DNA of 64,000 bases from Macrosoma leucophasiata (taxonomy: Eukaryota; Arthropoda; Insecta; Lepidoptera; Hedylidae), in contig JAWQUS010000002.1 of assembly GCA_036365455.1 (NCBI GenBank), positions 3,720,001-3,784,000 on the forward strand. The letters run 5' to 3'. A model generated the notes under the pieces. The model had not been told where the DNA came from. It did no database searches and saw only the letters and a list, made by a program, of their open reading frames with translations. Below are positions 20,834 through 32,019 of this stretch, piece by piece. Both the position numbers and the translations under genes were made by a program. Numbering within the stretch: position 1 is the first letter of the stretch; the number at the start of each line of letters is the position of its first letter.

Positions 20834-21221
20834 TTTAGTTTTAACTTTATATTATGTAAATATTATTTAGGTTTTAAATATATTTAAATGTTTTAGATTA
20901 ATTAAGGTTTCTTTAGGAAAAGATTAAATTAATAATTTTTTTACTCATTAAACTAATTACATTATACCATAAAAATAAATGTTTACAATGAACATTTTTA
21001 CATAATATACTTATATTACGTATATAAACCGATAGTGTTAAAATATAGTAAACATATACATATTATTACGTACCGAGTATAAATAATAATTAATTTTATA
21101 TTCATGGCGACATAGCGTGGTGCGTCGGTAAAATGATAAGAGTGGGAGGCTCGATATTATTATTGCGAACTCAATTTGAATTGTTATCATTTAAATCCTT
21201 ATTTTAAAAATTATTTCCACC

Positions 21222-21249
21222 TATTTAATATTATTGTCGAGATACTTCA
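21222..21249 (+). repeat. 28-bp target duplication, left
   Basis: Identical to 21647-21674 (core ATTATTGTCGAGATACTTCA). Confidence 0.85.
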
Positions 21250-21646
21250 GATCTTTGCGCAAGATCTGCGGTGTATCACTCACCGATCGCGTTCGTAATG
21301 AAGATGTAAGAAAGAGACTTTGTGTGAATGATAGTATCGATGTAAAAATGAAAAAAGGCATGCTCCGATGGTTCGGGCATATAGAAAGAATGTCGAATGA
21401 GCGAATGACTAAACAGATATATAATGCGAATGTGAATGGTTGCAGACGCCCAGGAAGACCAAGACTGACCTACCATGACCAAATAGGTCGAGTTCAGTCT
21501 GATGGTGGGGTCAAAAGTCTTAGGAATCGGTGTGCATGTATGAAGAGAATGATGAAGGTAGACGAGGCACGAGAGGTTTGTCAGAACCGGGATATCTACA
21601 CTGTCTGCCTACCCCGTTAGGGACCTGGCGTGAAGATACAATACAA
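21250..21646 (+). mobile_element. 5'-truncated LINE, family L2R, copy 1
   Basis: Encodes LRKICGVSLTDRVRNEDVRK, RWFGHIERMSNERMTKQIYN, GRPRLTYHDQIGRV, ending RNRDIYTVCLPR-like. A tail GTTAGGGACCTGGCGTGAAG and ATACA repeats follow. Flanked by a 28-bp duplication. An RTE-like LINE C-terminus; exact clade not certain. Confidence 0.75.
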
Positions 21647-22269
21647 TATTTAATATTATTGTCGAGATACTTCAAAACAGTAATTGTATCCAAAGTCCTT
21701 TTCCAAAAGAAAACTAGCATGTGCAATGAAACATTCGTGGACTCGTATCGTCACATTTAACATGCAATACATTTGAGTTAAAATTTATTCCAATACCATG
21801 GAAGAATTCCAAACTCTGAATTTATAGTAGCTATAAATTTTGTCCCATTTCGACCCGCTGGTTTCTTGAAAACTATCTAATACGGTGAAATCCCTTTGCG
21901 TGAATTTGCATCGTTGGATTATGCTTCTGTTAATGCCTATTTTTTTCCCGCGAGTATGTCCGCGTGAAATTCATTTTATACGAATTTTAATTCCCCTGTG
22001 CCCACTTTAAAGACTATATTTCTCAGCATGGTGGCGTAACCAGCCGCCGCCACCAACAAAATGTGTACGTTTAGTTGCGCGACCAATTTGGCGGCGCGAC
22101 CAGCTCGGACACACAATGTTACAGGCCACACCGCCACTGCACACAGCACTGTAGTGTATGGTGTCTAACTCACTAGGCCGCCAGTCCAGACACCACGGTG
22201 GAGTATCTGGTTGCGCCGCCAATAGTCCTTTAGTATGGAAATTTCAAAGAAGTTGAAAGAAGTCTACAT

Positions 22270-22365
22270 TATTTTATTATCATCATACTGCTGAAATGCA
22301 GCCAAAAGATGTCTACTGCGTAAAAGATTTTTCATCTATTGGATCGCCACGCTTGGCATTCGAAG
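22270..22365 (-). repeat. RTE-tailed SINE fragment
   Basis: TTATCATCATACTGCTG, CAGCCAAAAGATGTCTACTG and ATCGCCACGCTTGGCATTCG. Confidence 0.4.
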
Positions 22366-22464
22366 TTCGATTACGAACATTGAGTCGAGATATTTATGTT
22401 CAAAATTCAGAACTACTTACGTCATTCCTTTTTTCGTGACTGAATAAAAAAGATACAATTTTTT

Positions 22465-22640
22465 GTGTAATAAAGGCGGTAAAGAGCATACAGTTCACAT
22501 TGATATTGATGGTGATGACTGCAGCCTATAGACACCCACACAAAGACCACAGGTCAAAACGCAGATGCGCTGCCACTTCCGTGAACCTACTTGTTTTATC
22601 TCTGTGATAGTAATTACGGAGCCATACATTTACAATTATG
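22465..22640 (-). repeat. R1, older copy
   Basis: GTTCACATTGATATTGATGG to GTGATAGTAATTACGGAGCC; the middle is of the older type. Confidence 0.5.
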
Positions 22641-22695
22641 CAGACTTTTACGAGTGGAATATCCTGGATATTATTATGATTTAAGACAAGAAATT

Positions 22696-22969
22696 TGGTA
22701 GAGCTCCAGTGACGGAGCTCGCGGGCGTAGACACCACCGCATTACCTAATTTACTTGCCAGCTTGGTCAGCACTATCGTGTTCCGGTCAGGTGGTAATGT
22801 ACGGCCATGTAATTTCCGGCACAGAGGCATAACACCTTAGGCCTCAGGAGTGGTAACGTACCTGCATTTTGACCTTGGTCTACATGTGGGTGTCTATAGG
22901 TTGCAGTCATCGCTTAACATCAATGTGAACTGCATACTTGTTTGCCACTTCCATTACATTAAAAAAAAT
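22696..22969 (+). mobile_element. R1 SINE-like repeat, near full length
   Basis: TGGTAGAGCTCCAGTGACGG to CCATTACATT plus A-tail, with a 13-bp deletion near TTGCCAGCTTGGTCAGC. Confidence 0.7.
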
Positions 22970-23453
22970 GCCATAAAATTATGAGAATTTATAAAACTGA
23001 CAAAAAACTTCTTACCTAGACTTTATTATTCTACCAACACTCATCTATTATTCGAGTCATTGCCTTAATTAAAAATGCAGAAAAATAGTGTAACAGATTT
23101 GAAATGTCGTCGGCCAACTTTGAACATTATTCAGGGAACTTGTAGACAGTAGCTTCTTCCGATATTTTTCATCGGCTAAACTTTTAATGAGCCAGACTGT
23201 TCAGTTTGGCTTGTATTTTTTATTTAGTACTGTTATTATCATGTGACTGTTACTAAGTAACATTTGGCTTTTAATTTCGGGAGTAATTGCGCGCCACTTG
23301 TATCAAACTACTTTATTATGAGTCTGGAATTAATTTATTCTGCGTTTTAACTGTTTAAGGGCTCCCATACATAACTGCAAATTCGCAACGCATCGCAAAT
23401 ATCTGCGAGCTCGCATGAATACATCGCAAGAATATCCGAGCAATTATGACAAC

Positions 23454-23705
23454 CATAGAGCAACACCGGAGGGGAGTAACCATATGCAGGCTTTCCCCTC
23501 TGTCAAAGTACAAGCCCAAATGGGCCTATACCTGTCGCCTAGATGTTTATTGTGAGTTTCGTAGTAATAGACGATTTTTGTAGTGTGCGTGTGTGTCGCA
23601 CGCATTACCCCCCGCAAAAAAATGACAGACTGTTTTGCATCGGTAATAAACGTTTTGGCTTCTCCCCTCCAGTCCGCCGTGGCCGGTGGCCCGTGTTGCT
23701 CTATG
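23454..23705. mobile_element. hAT-like MITE M3 with perfect 8-bp target duplication
   Basis: Termini CATAGAGCAACAC and GTGTTGCTCTATG are perfect 13-bp inverted repeats. ATGACAAC flanks both ends (23446-23453, 23706-23713). The 8-bp duplication points to hAT (or P/Merlin) transposition. No transposase inside the 252 bp. Confidence 0.8.
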
Positions 23706-23822
23706 ATGACAACTCGCATCGCAGTTTTGTGTGGGCGTCATTAAAAAAAGGTTTTAACTGGATAGCTGTATTATGGTTATATTTCGTAATTATTTATCAC
23801 AATGGCATAAAACACCATCTAA

Positions 23823-23954
23823 GGCTTCACCCACATTAGGCGTGTGTATTCACCGGGCGTGTGAGCGACGCAAGGCAGTAAAACGTGATGCTCACGAAGC
23901 GCCTTGAGCTTCTCGCACGCCCGACGAACGCGCACATCTAATGTGGAGGATGCC
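23823..23954. mobile_element. PIF/Harbinger-like MITE M8
   Basis: GGCTTCACCCACATTAGGCG and CTAATGTGGAGGATGCC are imperfect inverted ends. TAA stands on both sides, the TWA target of PIF/Harbinger. The interior pairs further (CGGGCGTGTGAGC with GCACGCCCG). Confidence 0.6.
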
Positions 23955-24179
23955 TAAACGAAACAGTATGGTACTGAATACTTTAATTTAGTGATAGATG
24001 GTGTGATGGTGCCCAAGTCCTCGAGCTACCTCACTCTATCGCCAGTAAAAATGTATAGGTATAATAGATAATTCTGAACGATGTACCTACGTACTTAATT
24101 TTTTTGACTGAATTAAAATTATACCAATAATACAGCTTTTCCATTTAGAATACAGACTAACATTTAATTTTAGAACATC

Positions 24180-24620
24180 CTTGATAATTATGATTTAACC
24201 AGTCCAGTCGCTTTACCACTAAGCTACCAAAATCCCTAACCGACAAGCCAAGTTTTACTTTTTTCTTTTTGATTTTAACCGATTCAGGATCGGTGAACTA
24301 CATCCAATGATAACTAATTAATACCTAGGTACCTATACAACAGATAATAATATGATAGACTTTACGGTTGATACAATATCGTTAAGATGTCTGTAGATAC
24401 CCTTAATAATTGTAATATTTTTATTTTTCGCAAGAAACATATGCGCGCAAATTTCAAAAATAAAAGAAAAAATGGTAAGAAAAATTTGAGTTGGGGCAGG
24501 AATGGAATCTGCGAATTCAGGATAACCCGTCCAGCCGCTTAACCTCTAATCTACCGAAGTCAACCGAGCGACAATTTTTCTTTGCCTTTCTGATTTTAAC
24601 CGATTTACGATAAATATACC
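24180..24620 (-). repeat. Two tandem tRNA-headed SINE copies (S6)
   Basis: On the minus strand, GGTAGCTTAGTGGTAAAGCG (box A TAGCTTAGTGG) at 24195-24235 and GGTAGATTAGAGGTTAAGCG at 24525-24560. Each is preceded on that strand by TCGGTTAAAATC-type sequence. Decayed. Confidence 0.5.
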
Positions 24621-24670
24621 TATCTGCCTATCCCTTTAGGGACCTGGCGTGAAGGTACATACATACATTC
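24621..24670 (+). repeat. L2R LINE 3' tail only
   Basis: CTGCCTATCCCTTTAGGGAC, CTGGCGTGAAGGTACATACA. Confidence 0.6.
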
Positions 24671-24696
24671 ATATCTATAATCCTATCGCGTCTGAC

Positions 24697-24880
24697 GAGC
24701 CATTCAGTCCAGCGGTATGTGACGATCGTTTTAACCGAAGCTCTCGGGTTCGATTCAGGCCTACAAATATTTGTTTCGGGTCTGGGTGTTCGTGTTGTTG
24801 TTTTGTGTGTATAACGGCACCCACGACACAGGTTTATTCCTAGTGTGCGGCTGTGAGTGTAAAGGTATTTTTTTAAATTT
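24697..24880 (+). repeat. S2 SINE
   Basis: TTCAGTCCAGCGGTATGTGA, box B GGGTTCGATTC, small deletion after it, body to GTGAGTGTAAAGG. Confidence 0.65.
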
Positions 24881-25245
24881 ATCTCATCGTCTAAGTACAG
24901 CAACTTAATTACTTCATTGCCCTCTCGATGAACTCAATGTTCAACTTTCAATAATGTTTTTCAGAGACCGAAATGATCTATTAAAATAGAGAAATTCAAA
25001 GTACGATGACAGTCCGAACTTTTCCTATTAGAGCGAACTGAAGGTTTTTTATTTAACTTCGTAATCCTCTGTCTCATTGTTAAGTGACAGCCACTTAATG
25101 GGATCCAAAACTTTGGCTTTTTATCTTGCAATTTGATGATATTAAAAAGACTGCCTTTATGAGTATAACTTTGGTGAAGTATTTGTGACATTATCATTGT
25201 TGGTTGACTTTTGCTGTGTTGAAATTAGAAATATGATATAAACTA

Positions 25246-25480
25246 CGTAACTTCAGGCTTGTAATCCCCGAAGGGGTAAGCAGAGGAAAATGCATGCATT
25301 CAAGCATACATGCAAACACACACGATTCGCCGGTTACATTTTGGCCCATGTAACAGGTGGCGAGCCTGTTGACATCTCCGGGCACATTACCAAACTTCGA
25401 GGTACTGGGAAATTTCCAGAAAATGGAAAAATCTTAGTAGAACCAGAGATAAAATACTTTACACCATTATCTCTGATAAC
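25246..25480 (-). repeat. S3 SINE body
   Basis: CGTAACTTCAGGCTTGTAAT to ACACCATTATCTCTGATAAC; the tRNA-like head is lost. Confidence 0.65.
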
Positions 25481-25528
25481 CCGGGAAACGGAACCTTCCC
25501 AGGACAGTTGTGGGCAATCGCTGAATTC

Positions 25529-25637
25529 GACAACCCGGTTAGTCCAGCGGTGTGAGATAACCGTTTGATTCGAAGGTTCGCGAGTTCGATGGGACTGTGG
25601 GGCTGTTAGTGTAAGCGTATTTTATTTTTATTTGTTT
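25529..25637 (+). repeat. S2 SINE with internal deletion
   Basis: The tRNA-like head CAACCCGGTTAGTCCAGCGG jumps from GCGAGTTCGAT directly to GGGACTGTGGGGCTG. Confidence 0.6.
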
Positions 25638-25644
25638 TTAAGGG

Positions 25645-25715
25645 CGGCCCAGGTCCGTTCGTTGTGGCAATCATTGCTTCTGTTCAACAGTGGACGACTT
25701 TCTGCTCAAAGGATT
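25645..25715 (+). repeat. RTE 3' end fragment
   Basis: GGGCGGCCCAGGTCCGTTCG, CAACAGTGGACGAC. Confidence 0.55.
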
Positions 25716-26009
25716 ACGATGACCTTACTTACATAGATTTTTTATTATTGTTCTTTATAGCTAACTAGAGACATGAGTAGCTTCAGTCTTATTTTCTAAA
25801 ATTTCCTTGAGCTCGAAAATCGAAAACAGCGATTGCAATTTAGTATTTTTAATAGCACTCATAAAGTTGAGTGCACGGAAGTGCTCGTATACCGATATTA
25901 ACCGGTACACCTAAGTTTTGAGTGTGTTCGAAACTAGCGATTACGTTGTTCTTTCGCGATACTAAGGGATTTCGATTAAAAATTAAGTACGAGATTTTTA
26001 AATTATATT

Positions 26010-26352
26010 TTAAGAGCGCATGGCCCCGCGGCTGGTTTAGATCGTAAACGATCTACTCGGTTAAGCGATACGGGCGCGGTCGGGTGTGTGATGCGTGACC
26101 GCTAGTGGCAAATTAAAATGCGCGTTTCTGTGCTTCGGAGGGCATATTAAGAACTCGGTCAGGTTGCTATTTATAGACAGCAATCGTTAAACCTTGTCGG
26201 AGGCCTTATCGGGCGGTTTTAAAACATACGACAACGTGTTGGCCCCTAACCCGTATCTCCACCAACACGCATTGGGGCAGCGTGGTGCCTCCTTCCAAAA
26301 AGGGGAGAGTCTCATGCCCAGCAGTGGAACGTTTCAAGGGTTGCCATTATTA
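26010..26352 (+). mobile_element. S4 SINE, near full length, plus orientation
   Basis: Starts GAGCGCATGGCCCCGCGGCT (box A-like TGGCCCCGCGG), then TCTACTCGGTTAAGCGATAC, CGGAGGGCATATTAAG and GAGTCTCATGCCCAGCAGTG, ending GGGTTGCCATT. The head resembles the 5' half of a tRNA. Confidence 0.65.
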
Positions 26353-26440
26353 TTATATTTTAAGTGGCAAATAAGCATACAGTTCACATCGATGATAAGT
26401 GAATACTGTACCATATAAACATCTACATAAAAACTAGATA
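26346..26440 (-). repeat. R1 tail fragment
   Basis: AAGTGGCAAATAAGCATACAG, directly after the S4 copy. Confidence 0.5.
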
Positions 26441-26554
26441 TTTCAATCATTTTATTATATTTTCATCATTCACAACGATATCGACATGCGGTACACAATT
26501 ATGACTGTATAATAAAATGTATTGCCAGCGCTGCTGATCTCGGATGTAAATATT

Positions 26555-26815
26555 GAACTCGAACTAAAATGTCGAACTCGAACGGAAAGTGTAACTCAAA
26601 CGTAAATATCAAAAAAGAACTAACGATCTTCCAACTCGAATGTTAAAAGTCGAACTCGAACTAAAATGTCAAACTCGAAGGCAATTGACATAATGTGAGT
26701 TTAAATAGTACCGGCAGCAATGTTGTAGAGGGATTCACCGTACATATAGTAACAAGTGCTCCACGCTCCACAAAATGCTCCCGTCATCACTTCAACTCGA
26801 GCTTAATCTCAGAAA
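26555..26815. repeat. CGAACT-rich repeat, copy 1
   Basis: AACTCGAACTAAAATGTCGA-type motifs, then a block from 26650 matching 27334-27500. On the minus strand the block carries an open stretch VMTGAFCGAWSTCYYMYG... ending GTI-stop. Confidence 0.6.
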
Positions 26816-27157
26816 TTTTGTAGTGGAATTAGGAGAGTAACTTATTTTTTTTTTATTAATTTTAAAATGTCGTAGAACAAGATGTTGTTGGGATTGATGT
26901 AGAGAGGCTGCCTGCAAGAGGTGATGCGCTAATTACAATTAAGACTGTATAATAAATCGATAACGATCTTCGCTATGCTGTGTTTTTAATTTAAATGTCA
27001 ATTTTCAGATTAAGTTCTCCAACAAAATCTAACACAAAAAAGCGTCTAGTAGTTTCCAGATGCCTGAAAGTGATAAAATAAAAAACCCAAAATCCAATAA
27101 TAAAAGAATCCTAAGTTGCATGCATACCGAACTGCATGAATTTATTGACGACTACCT

Positions 27158-27330
27158 GTCCCGGCAAACTTCGTATTGCCTCATCACAATGAAATAATGT
27201 GTCAAACGTTTGATATATACGGACTGTTTGTATGGGAAAATAAAATTGTAGTTTCTACTATTTCCCTTCAATTTCTTCATATTTTCTACCTTTTAAACCT
27301 TCCCTGGACTTCCAATAATCATTCAAAATC
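27158..27330 (-). repeat. Helitron-like 3' end region
   Basis: CCCGGCAAACTTCGTATTGC, GTCAAACGTTTGATATATAC and TGGACTTCCAATAATCATTC recur at 60740-60905. Confidence 0.45.
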
Positions 27331-27333
27331 AAA

Positions 27334-27500
27334 ACTCGAACTCGAACTCGAACTAAAATGTTAAACTCGAAGGAAATTACCATATCGTGAGTTTAAATAG
27401 TACCGGCAGCAATGTTGTAGAGGGATTCACCGTACGTATAGTTACAAGTGCTCCACGATCCACAAGACGCTCCCGTCATCACTTCAACTCGAGCTTTATC
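27334..27500. repeat. CGAACT-rich repeat, copy 2
   Basis: CTCGAACTCGAACTCGAACT then GGCAGCAATGTTGTAGAGGG. The minus-strand frame matches copy 1 except for four changed residues (ASCGSWSTCNYTYG). Confidence 0.6.
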
Positions 27501-27635
27501 GCTTGAAATATTAGTTGGGTTTAAGTTTTTGTAGCAAAATTCACGTAAGATGCCTTGTAACGTTTTAAATAAAGCAAAAACAAACTGGGTTAAGTAACTG
27601 ATACTAGAGATTTATTATATTGTTACTTTTGGTAA

Positions 27636-27765
27636 GAGTGTGTTACATGGGCCAAAACGTAACTGGCGAATCGTGGGTGTTTGCATGTATGATTGAATGC
27701 ATGTATTTACCTCTGCCTATCCCTTCGGGGATTGCAGGCGTGAAGTTACGTTTTTTTTACGTTAC
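27636..27765 (+). repeat. S3 SINE, 5'-truncated
   Basis: GTTACATGGGCCAAAACGTA to GGCGTGAAGTTACGTTTTTT. Confidence 0.6.
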
Positions 27766-27851
27766 GTTTCGTTACTAATAGTGTCCCATTTTTACCCTTT
27801 GGGGACAGAACACAAAAAAACACGATGCGATGTAAATATTACCTACGACAT

Positions 27852-28263
27852 GCGAATGTGGATGGTTGCAGAGGCCCAGGAATACCAAGACTGACATACT
27901 ATAACCAAAAAGGTCGAGTTCTGTCTGATGGTGGGGTCAAAAGTCTTAGAAATTGCGTGCATGTATGAAGAGAATGATGAAGGTAGATGAGGCACGGGAG
28001 GTGTGTCAGGACCGGGATATCTGGCCCTCCACACTCTCCGCCTACCCCGTTAGGGATTTTTTTTTATTTACTTGAAGTGGCAAACAAGCATGGAGTTCAC
28101 ATTGATGTTAAGTGATGACTGCAGCCTATAGACACCCACACAATGACCAGAGGTCAAAATGCAGATGCGTTGCCACTCCTAAGGCATTAGGTGTTATGCC
28201 TCTGCGCCGGAAATTACCGAGCTGTACAAAGAAATGGCATGAAGATACATATATGTATATACA
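27852..28263 (+). mobile_element. L2R LINE copy 2, interrupted by R1
   Basis: Flanked by 12-bp TACCTACGACAT (27840-27851 and 28264-28275). Coding part to ACCCCGTTAGGGA at 28048, then an R1 insertion, then the LINE tail GGCATGAAGATACATA. Contains stops and frameshifts. Confidence 0.75.
28048..28229 (-). repeat. R1, truncated, inside LINE copy 2
   Basis: T-run, AAGTGGCAAACAAGCATGG to GCGCCGGAAATTACCGAGC; the head half is missing. Confidence 0.65.
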
Positions 28264-28329
28264 TACCTACGACATCGCGCGGTCACATAATTATAATTAT
28301 AACTTAAATTATGTGCTTACGTATATCTG

Positions 28330-28783
28330 GGTATGCAGGAAAGAGCATGAAAGTAAGTTGAACGCGGTCGAGATGAGATCTTTGCGCAAGATCTGCGGTG
28401 TATCACTCACCGATCGCGTTCGTAATGAAGATGTAAGAAAGAGACTTTGTGTGAATGATAGTATCGGTGTAAAAATGAAAAAAGGCATGCTCCGATGGTT
28501 CGGGCATATAGAAAGAATGTCGAATGAGCGAATGACTAAACAGATATACAATGCGAATGTGGATGGTTGCAGAAGCCCAGGAAGACCAAGGCTGACCTAC
28601 CATGACCAAATAGGTCGAGTTCTGTCTGATGGTGGGGTCAAAAGTCTTAGGAATCGGCGTGCATGTATGAAGAGAATGATGAAGGTAGACGAGGCACGAG
28701 AGGTTTGTCAGAACCGGGATATCTGGCGCTCTACACTCTCTGCCTACCCCGTTAGGGACTTGGCGTGAAGATACATACATACA
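28330..28783 (+). mobile_element. L2R LINE copy 3, 5'-truncated
   Basis: Flanked by 12-bp TACGTATATCTG (28318-28329, 28784-28795). Frame open to a stop at 28768 (VEMRSLRKICGVSLTDRVRN ... RSTLSAYPVRDLA). Tail GGCGTGAAGATACATACATAC. Only 54 bp from the right duplication of copy 2. Confidence 0.8.
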
Positions 28784-29052
28784 TACGTATATCTGTCCGT
28801 CCCTCCTGTCTATTAATTAATTAGGAATAATACTCAAGGGCAATGAAGTAAAACAAAGGGCTTGGTTGAAAAATAGCGATTCGACTATTTCCCGCTGTGA
28901 CGAATTCCCTTCACATGTCACACGGCCAAGCCCTTAATAAACTTCTTGTCATTGGTCATTTAATCATTTGTTGTGTTCTGATTAGCACTACCGGTTAGAT
29001 CCTGGTGCTTTAAAACTGACTCTAGTAGTTATTAAGGTGCCATACATGTGAA

Positions 29053-29250
29053 GAGTTTAACTAGTGGTGGAATTTCAGTGTACGGACTCGAGATTACCTG
29101 ATCTATCTGCCGTCGAATGGTAGTGTTCGGAACTATAATGTCCCGGTTATTTTATGTGATGAAAATGGTAAAGAAGCTTGTAGTTCACATAGATGTTAAA
29201 TAACAACTGCAGCTATAGATCTACACGATAGCCACCACATAAAAATGTTT
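29053..29250. repeat. R1 inverted pair, degenerate
   Basis: Plus head CTAGTGGTGGAATTTCAGTG to TGTCCCGGTTATTT, then a minus-oriented tail TATGTGATGAAAATGGTAAA to CTACACGATAGCC. Confidence 0.45.
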
Positions 29251-29537
29251 ATTTTCAACATCGAAATACAGATAAAATTAAATTAATTTAGTGCCTACAT
29301 CTTTGGGACTACGTAATTATGTAACAGCAAAAATCTACTCACTCTATCTTTTAAGCCTCCAATTTCCCACGATGAGGTACAAATAGTGGGATGGAACAGT
29401 ATTTGGTTACCAAATTAACATTGTACCAAATTAAGAGGTCTTGTAAACACGGCGTTGATAATCATGTGGGTGGTTAGTCTAAACAGTACTTATCGATAAC
29501 TCGCGACCCACTATTACTTATACTAGCTTTGACCTTA

Positions 29538-29772
29538 GTATAGGTAACGCCAGGTAAAAAGAACGCTGGCGGTCAAGCTGCGCAGTAGACGATTTATTTG
29601 GTAGTATGAGGTGCGGCGTTTTCAATCTGCCTACCAATACACGAAACCGCAAGCGAAAGCTAGATCAAAAATAAACTAATAGGGCTAGTACTTTCGTGCG
29701 CGAGTGTACCGATGCGCGAACACATCCCTTCTACTGTCTTCCAGCGTTCTTTTTACGTGGCGCGACCTATAC
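29538..29772. mobile_element. MITE M9, about 32-bp terminal inverted repeats
   Basis: GTATAGGTAACGCCAGG + TAAAAAGAACGCTGG at left; CCAGCGTTCTTTTTACGTGG + CGCGACCTATAC at right. Four mismatches. Confidence 0.65.
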
Positions 29773-29993
29773 GACTCGTGAGTCGTCATACCGGTTATCA
29801 CTATCCGATGACGTCAGTTATACCCCCCTTATCGCATATATAGTATCCTCTCCAGCAACTTCCTAAGCCAAAGATCCAACTTACAGGGGTTTTCCTATAA
29901 GCAGTTACTCAAATATTTACTCGGAAAGCGATTTGAGCTTACGATTTGCCCGATGAGGTGGACCATAATGCTGCCTCGAAACTATTGGTAGAG

Positions 29994-30270
29994 CTCCAGT
30001 GACGGAGCTCGCGGGCGTAGGCACCACCGCATTACCTAATATACTTGCCGCTAAATGGTAGCGTTCAGCACTATCGTGTTCCGGTCAGGTGGTAATGTAC
30101 GGCCCTGTAATTTCCGGCACAGAGGCATAACACCTTAGGCCTCAGGAGTGGTAACGCATCTGCATTTTTACCTCTGGTCATTGCGTGGGTGTCTATAGGC
30201 TGCAGTCATCACTTAACATCAATGTGAACTGTATGCTTGTTTGCCACTTTTAAAACATAAAAAAAAAAAT
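29994..30270 (+). mobile_element. R1 SINE-like repeat, full length
   Basis: TTGGTAGAGCTCCAGTGACG to TAAAACAT plus A-tail; very close to the family consensus. Confidence 0.75.
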
Positions 30271-30559
30271 ACTAATTTTTTTTTTACAAACTTATTTTAA
30301 GATAAAAAAATTCTACCGTAGTTATGTTTTGGCAAGATACAGGTTTGAAATAAAATAAGTAACTATTTGCAAGGACCGTCCTATAGACCAAAACGAAACA
30401 AACTCTTGAAGTACGAATAGGTATCGTTCCTTCAAGTCATGATCATACAATATTTCCTGATAGAGTAGACTGACAATGTAAGGGGCGTAGTTATTAAAAA
30501 GATAACATTTATTATTATCATTCGAAAATTATTGGTATTTTGCGTTGCAATATATTTAT

Positions 30560-31042
30560 GGAGGCATTCGATTCCGTAACCGCAAATTGGTGGAGACTTT
30601 GACGGAGATGCGCTTAAAACAAGAGACCTTAGTCGTTATGTCTCTGTGATAGTTACTACGGGATAATACATTACCATCTTTTTTTTTTTTTTTTTTTTTT
30701 AATGTAATAAAAGTGGCAAACAAGCATGCAGTTCGCATTGATGTTAAGTGATGACTGCAGCCTATAGACACCCTCACAATGACCAGAGGTCAAAATGCAG
30801 ATGCGCTGCCACTCCTGAGGCCTAAGGTGTTATGACCTCTGTGCCTGAAATTACAGGGCCGTACATTACCACCTGACCGGAACACGATAGTGCCGAACAC
30901 TACCATTTAGCGGCAAGTATATTAGGTAATGCGGTGGTGCCTACGCCCGCGAGCTCCGTCACTGGAGCTCTACCACCAGTAAAAAAATCTAACCGGAACA
31001 CGATAATACTGAACACTACCATTAGGTGGCAGATATATAAAG
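30560..31042 (-). repeat. Older R1 split by a younger R1
   Basis: Old part ends TCTGTGATAGTTACTACGGG ... CATTACCATC at 30677 and resumes TCTAACCGGAACACGATAAT at 30988. Confidence 0.6.
30678..30980 (-). mobile_element. R1 SINE-like repeat, full length, nested
   Basis: Poly(T) of about 23 (A-tail on minus), complete body, head CTGGAGCTCTACCACCAGT. Confidence 0.8.
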
Positions 31043-31359
31043 CTCCAAATCCCTACCATTCTTAGCATTTCCTTTATTTTCATGATATTATTAGCAGGTT
31101 CAATACAACCGTCAACCAAAAGCACGCGATGGAAACACGGTGTTACGTGACATAACATTTAATATCACGTCAACTACACGTGTCACGATACTCTTTTCTT
31201 GCAAGAAACGGAATGGGATGCGCGTTAGTCAGGGATTTCTAAATCAAAAGTATCGCAAACCACACTATTTCAAATTGGTAATTTGATCAACTCTACACAT
31301 ACATATTGTAAAACAAAGTCACCCAACGTGTCTGTCTGTCTGTTTGCGATAATCTGAAG

Positions 31360-31645
31360 AAAAGAAGAAAGAAGAAAAAAAACATTTATTGGTGCAGCCC
31401 CCATACCAATATCAGGTACTGCATTAATAAAAAAAAACAATAGAACAAAAAAAAATAAACATTTTAAAAGGGTTGACAAAAAAAATAATTTAGACCTATT
31501 TAAAAGAGTACCTAGTTAAAGCAGAAAATAAGAAACAAGATCCCACGACTGCACCAAATAGTTCCCAGTTCAGCATTATGTCAAGCCGAAGCTCGACGCT
31601 GGTTTTCGACTGGAAACTACTCGGTGGGACAGGGATATCAGTCCT
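31360..31645 (-). repeat. Retroelement 3' region shared with 20.1 kb
   Basis: GAAAAGAAGAAAGAAG, ACATTTATTGGTGCAGCCCC, CCCACGACTGCACCAAATAG, ATTATGTCAAGCCGAAGC. It also resembles the A/G-rich start at 46720. Confidence 0.45.
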
Positions 31646-31984
31646 AAAAGTCGATATAATAAATACTTACTATAAAACCTATATAAGTGCCAATAAGTAT
31701 ATGTAAAACTAAACACAAATAAAATATATATAAGTACTTGAATAACAGAAAATTACATAGTAAATAATATACAATAAACGTAAGTACAAAAAAGTGTAAG
31801 TATATAGGTATGCATGAATAAAAATGTAAATAATAATATACTTATAAAATATACGGACGCATACAAAAACGCCGAGAGCGTCATGCACGCGGCATGATCT
31901 CCATCTCTCTTTGGCATATCTGTTCACCACGCGACCTCCCCCGACTTCACCCGAGCCGTTTCCCAATCGACTTTTCCGAACGAA

Positions 31985-32019
31985 AGCCGAGGAGCTAATT
32001 ATTAATTAACTCCTCGGCT
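31985..32019. repeat. 10-bp GC hairpin with AT loop
   Basis: AGCCGAGGAG and CTCCTCGGCT around CTAATTATTAATTA. Confidence 0.7.

Noticed and set aside
23543..23839. 98-codon plus-strand frame
   Set aside because: Lies across a hAT-like MITE and its flank, with an overlapping antisense frame; no domain.
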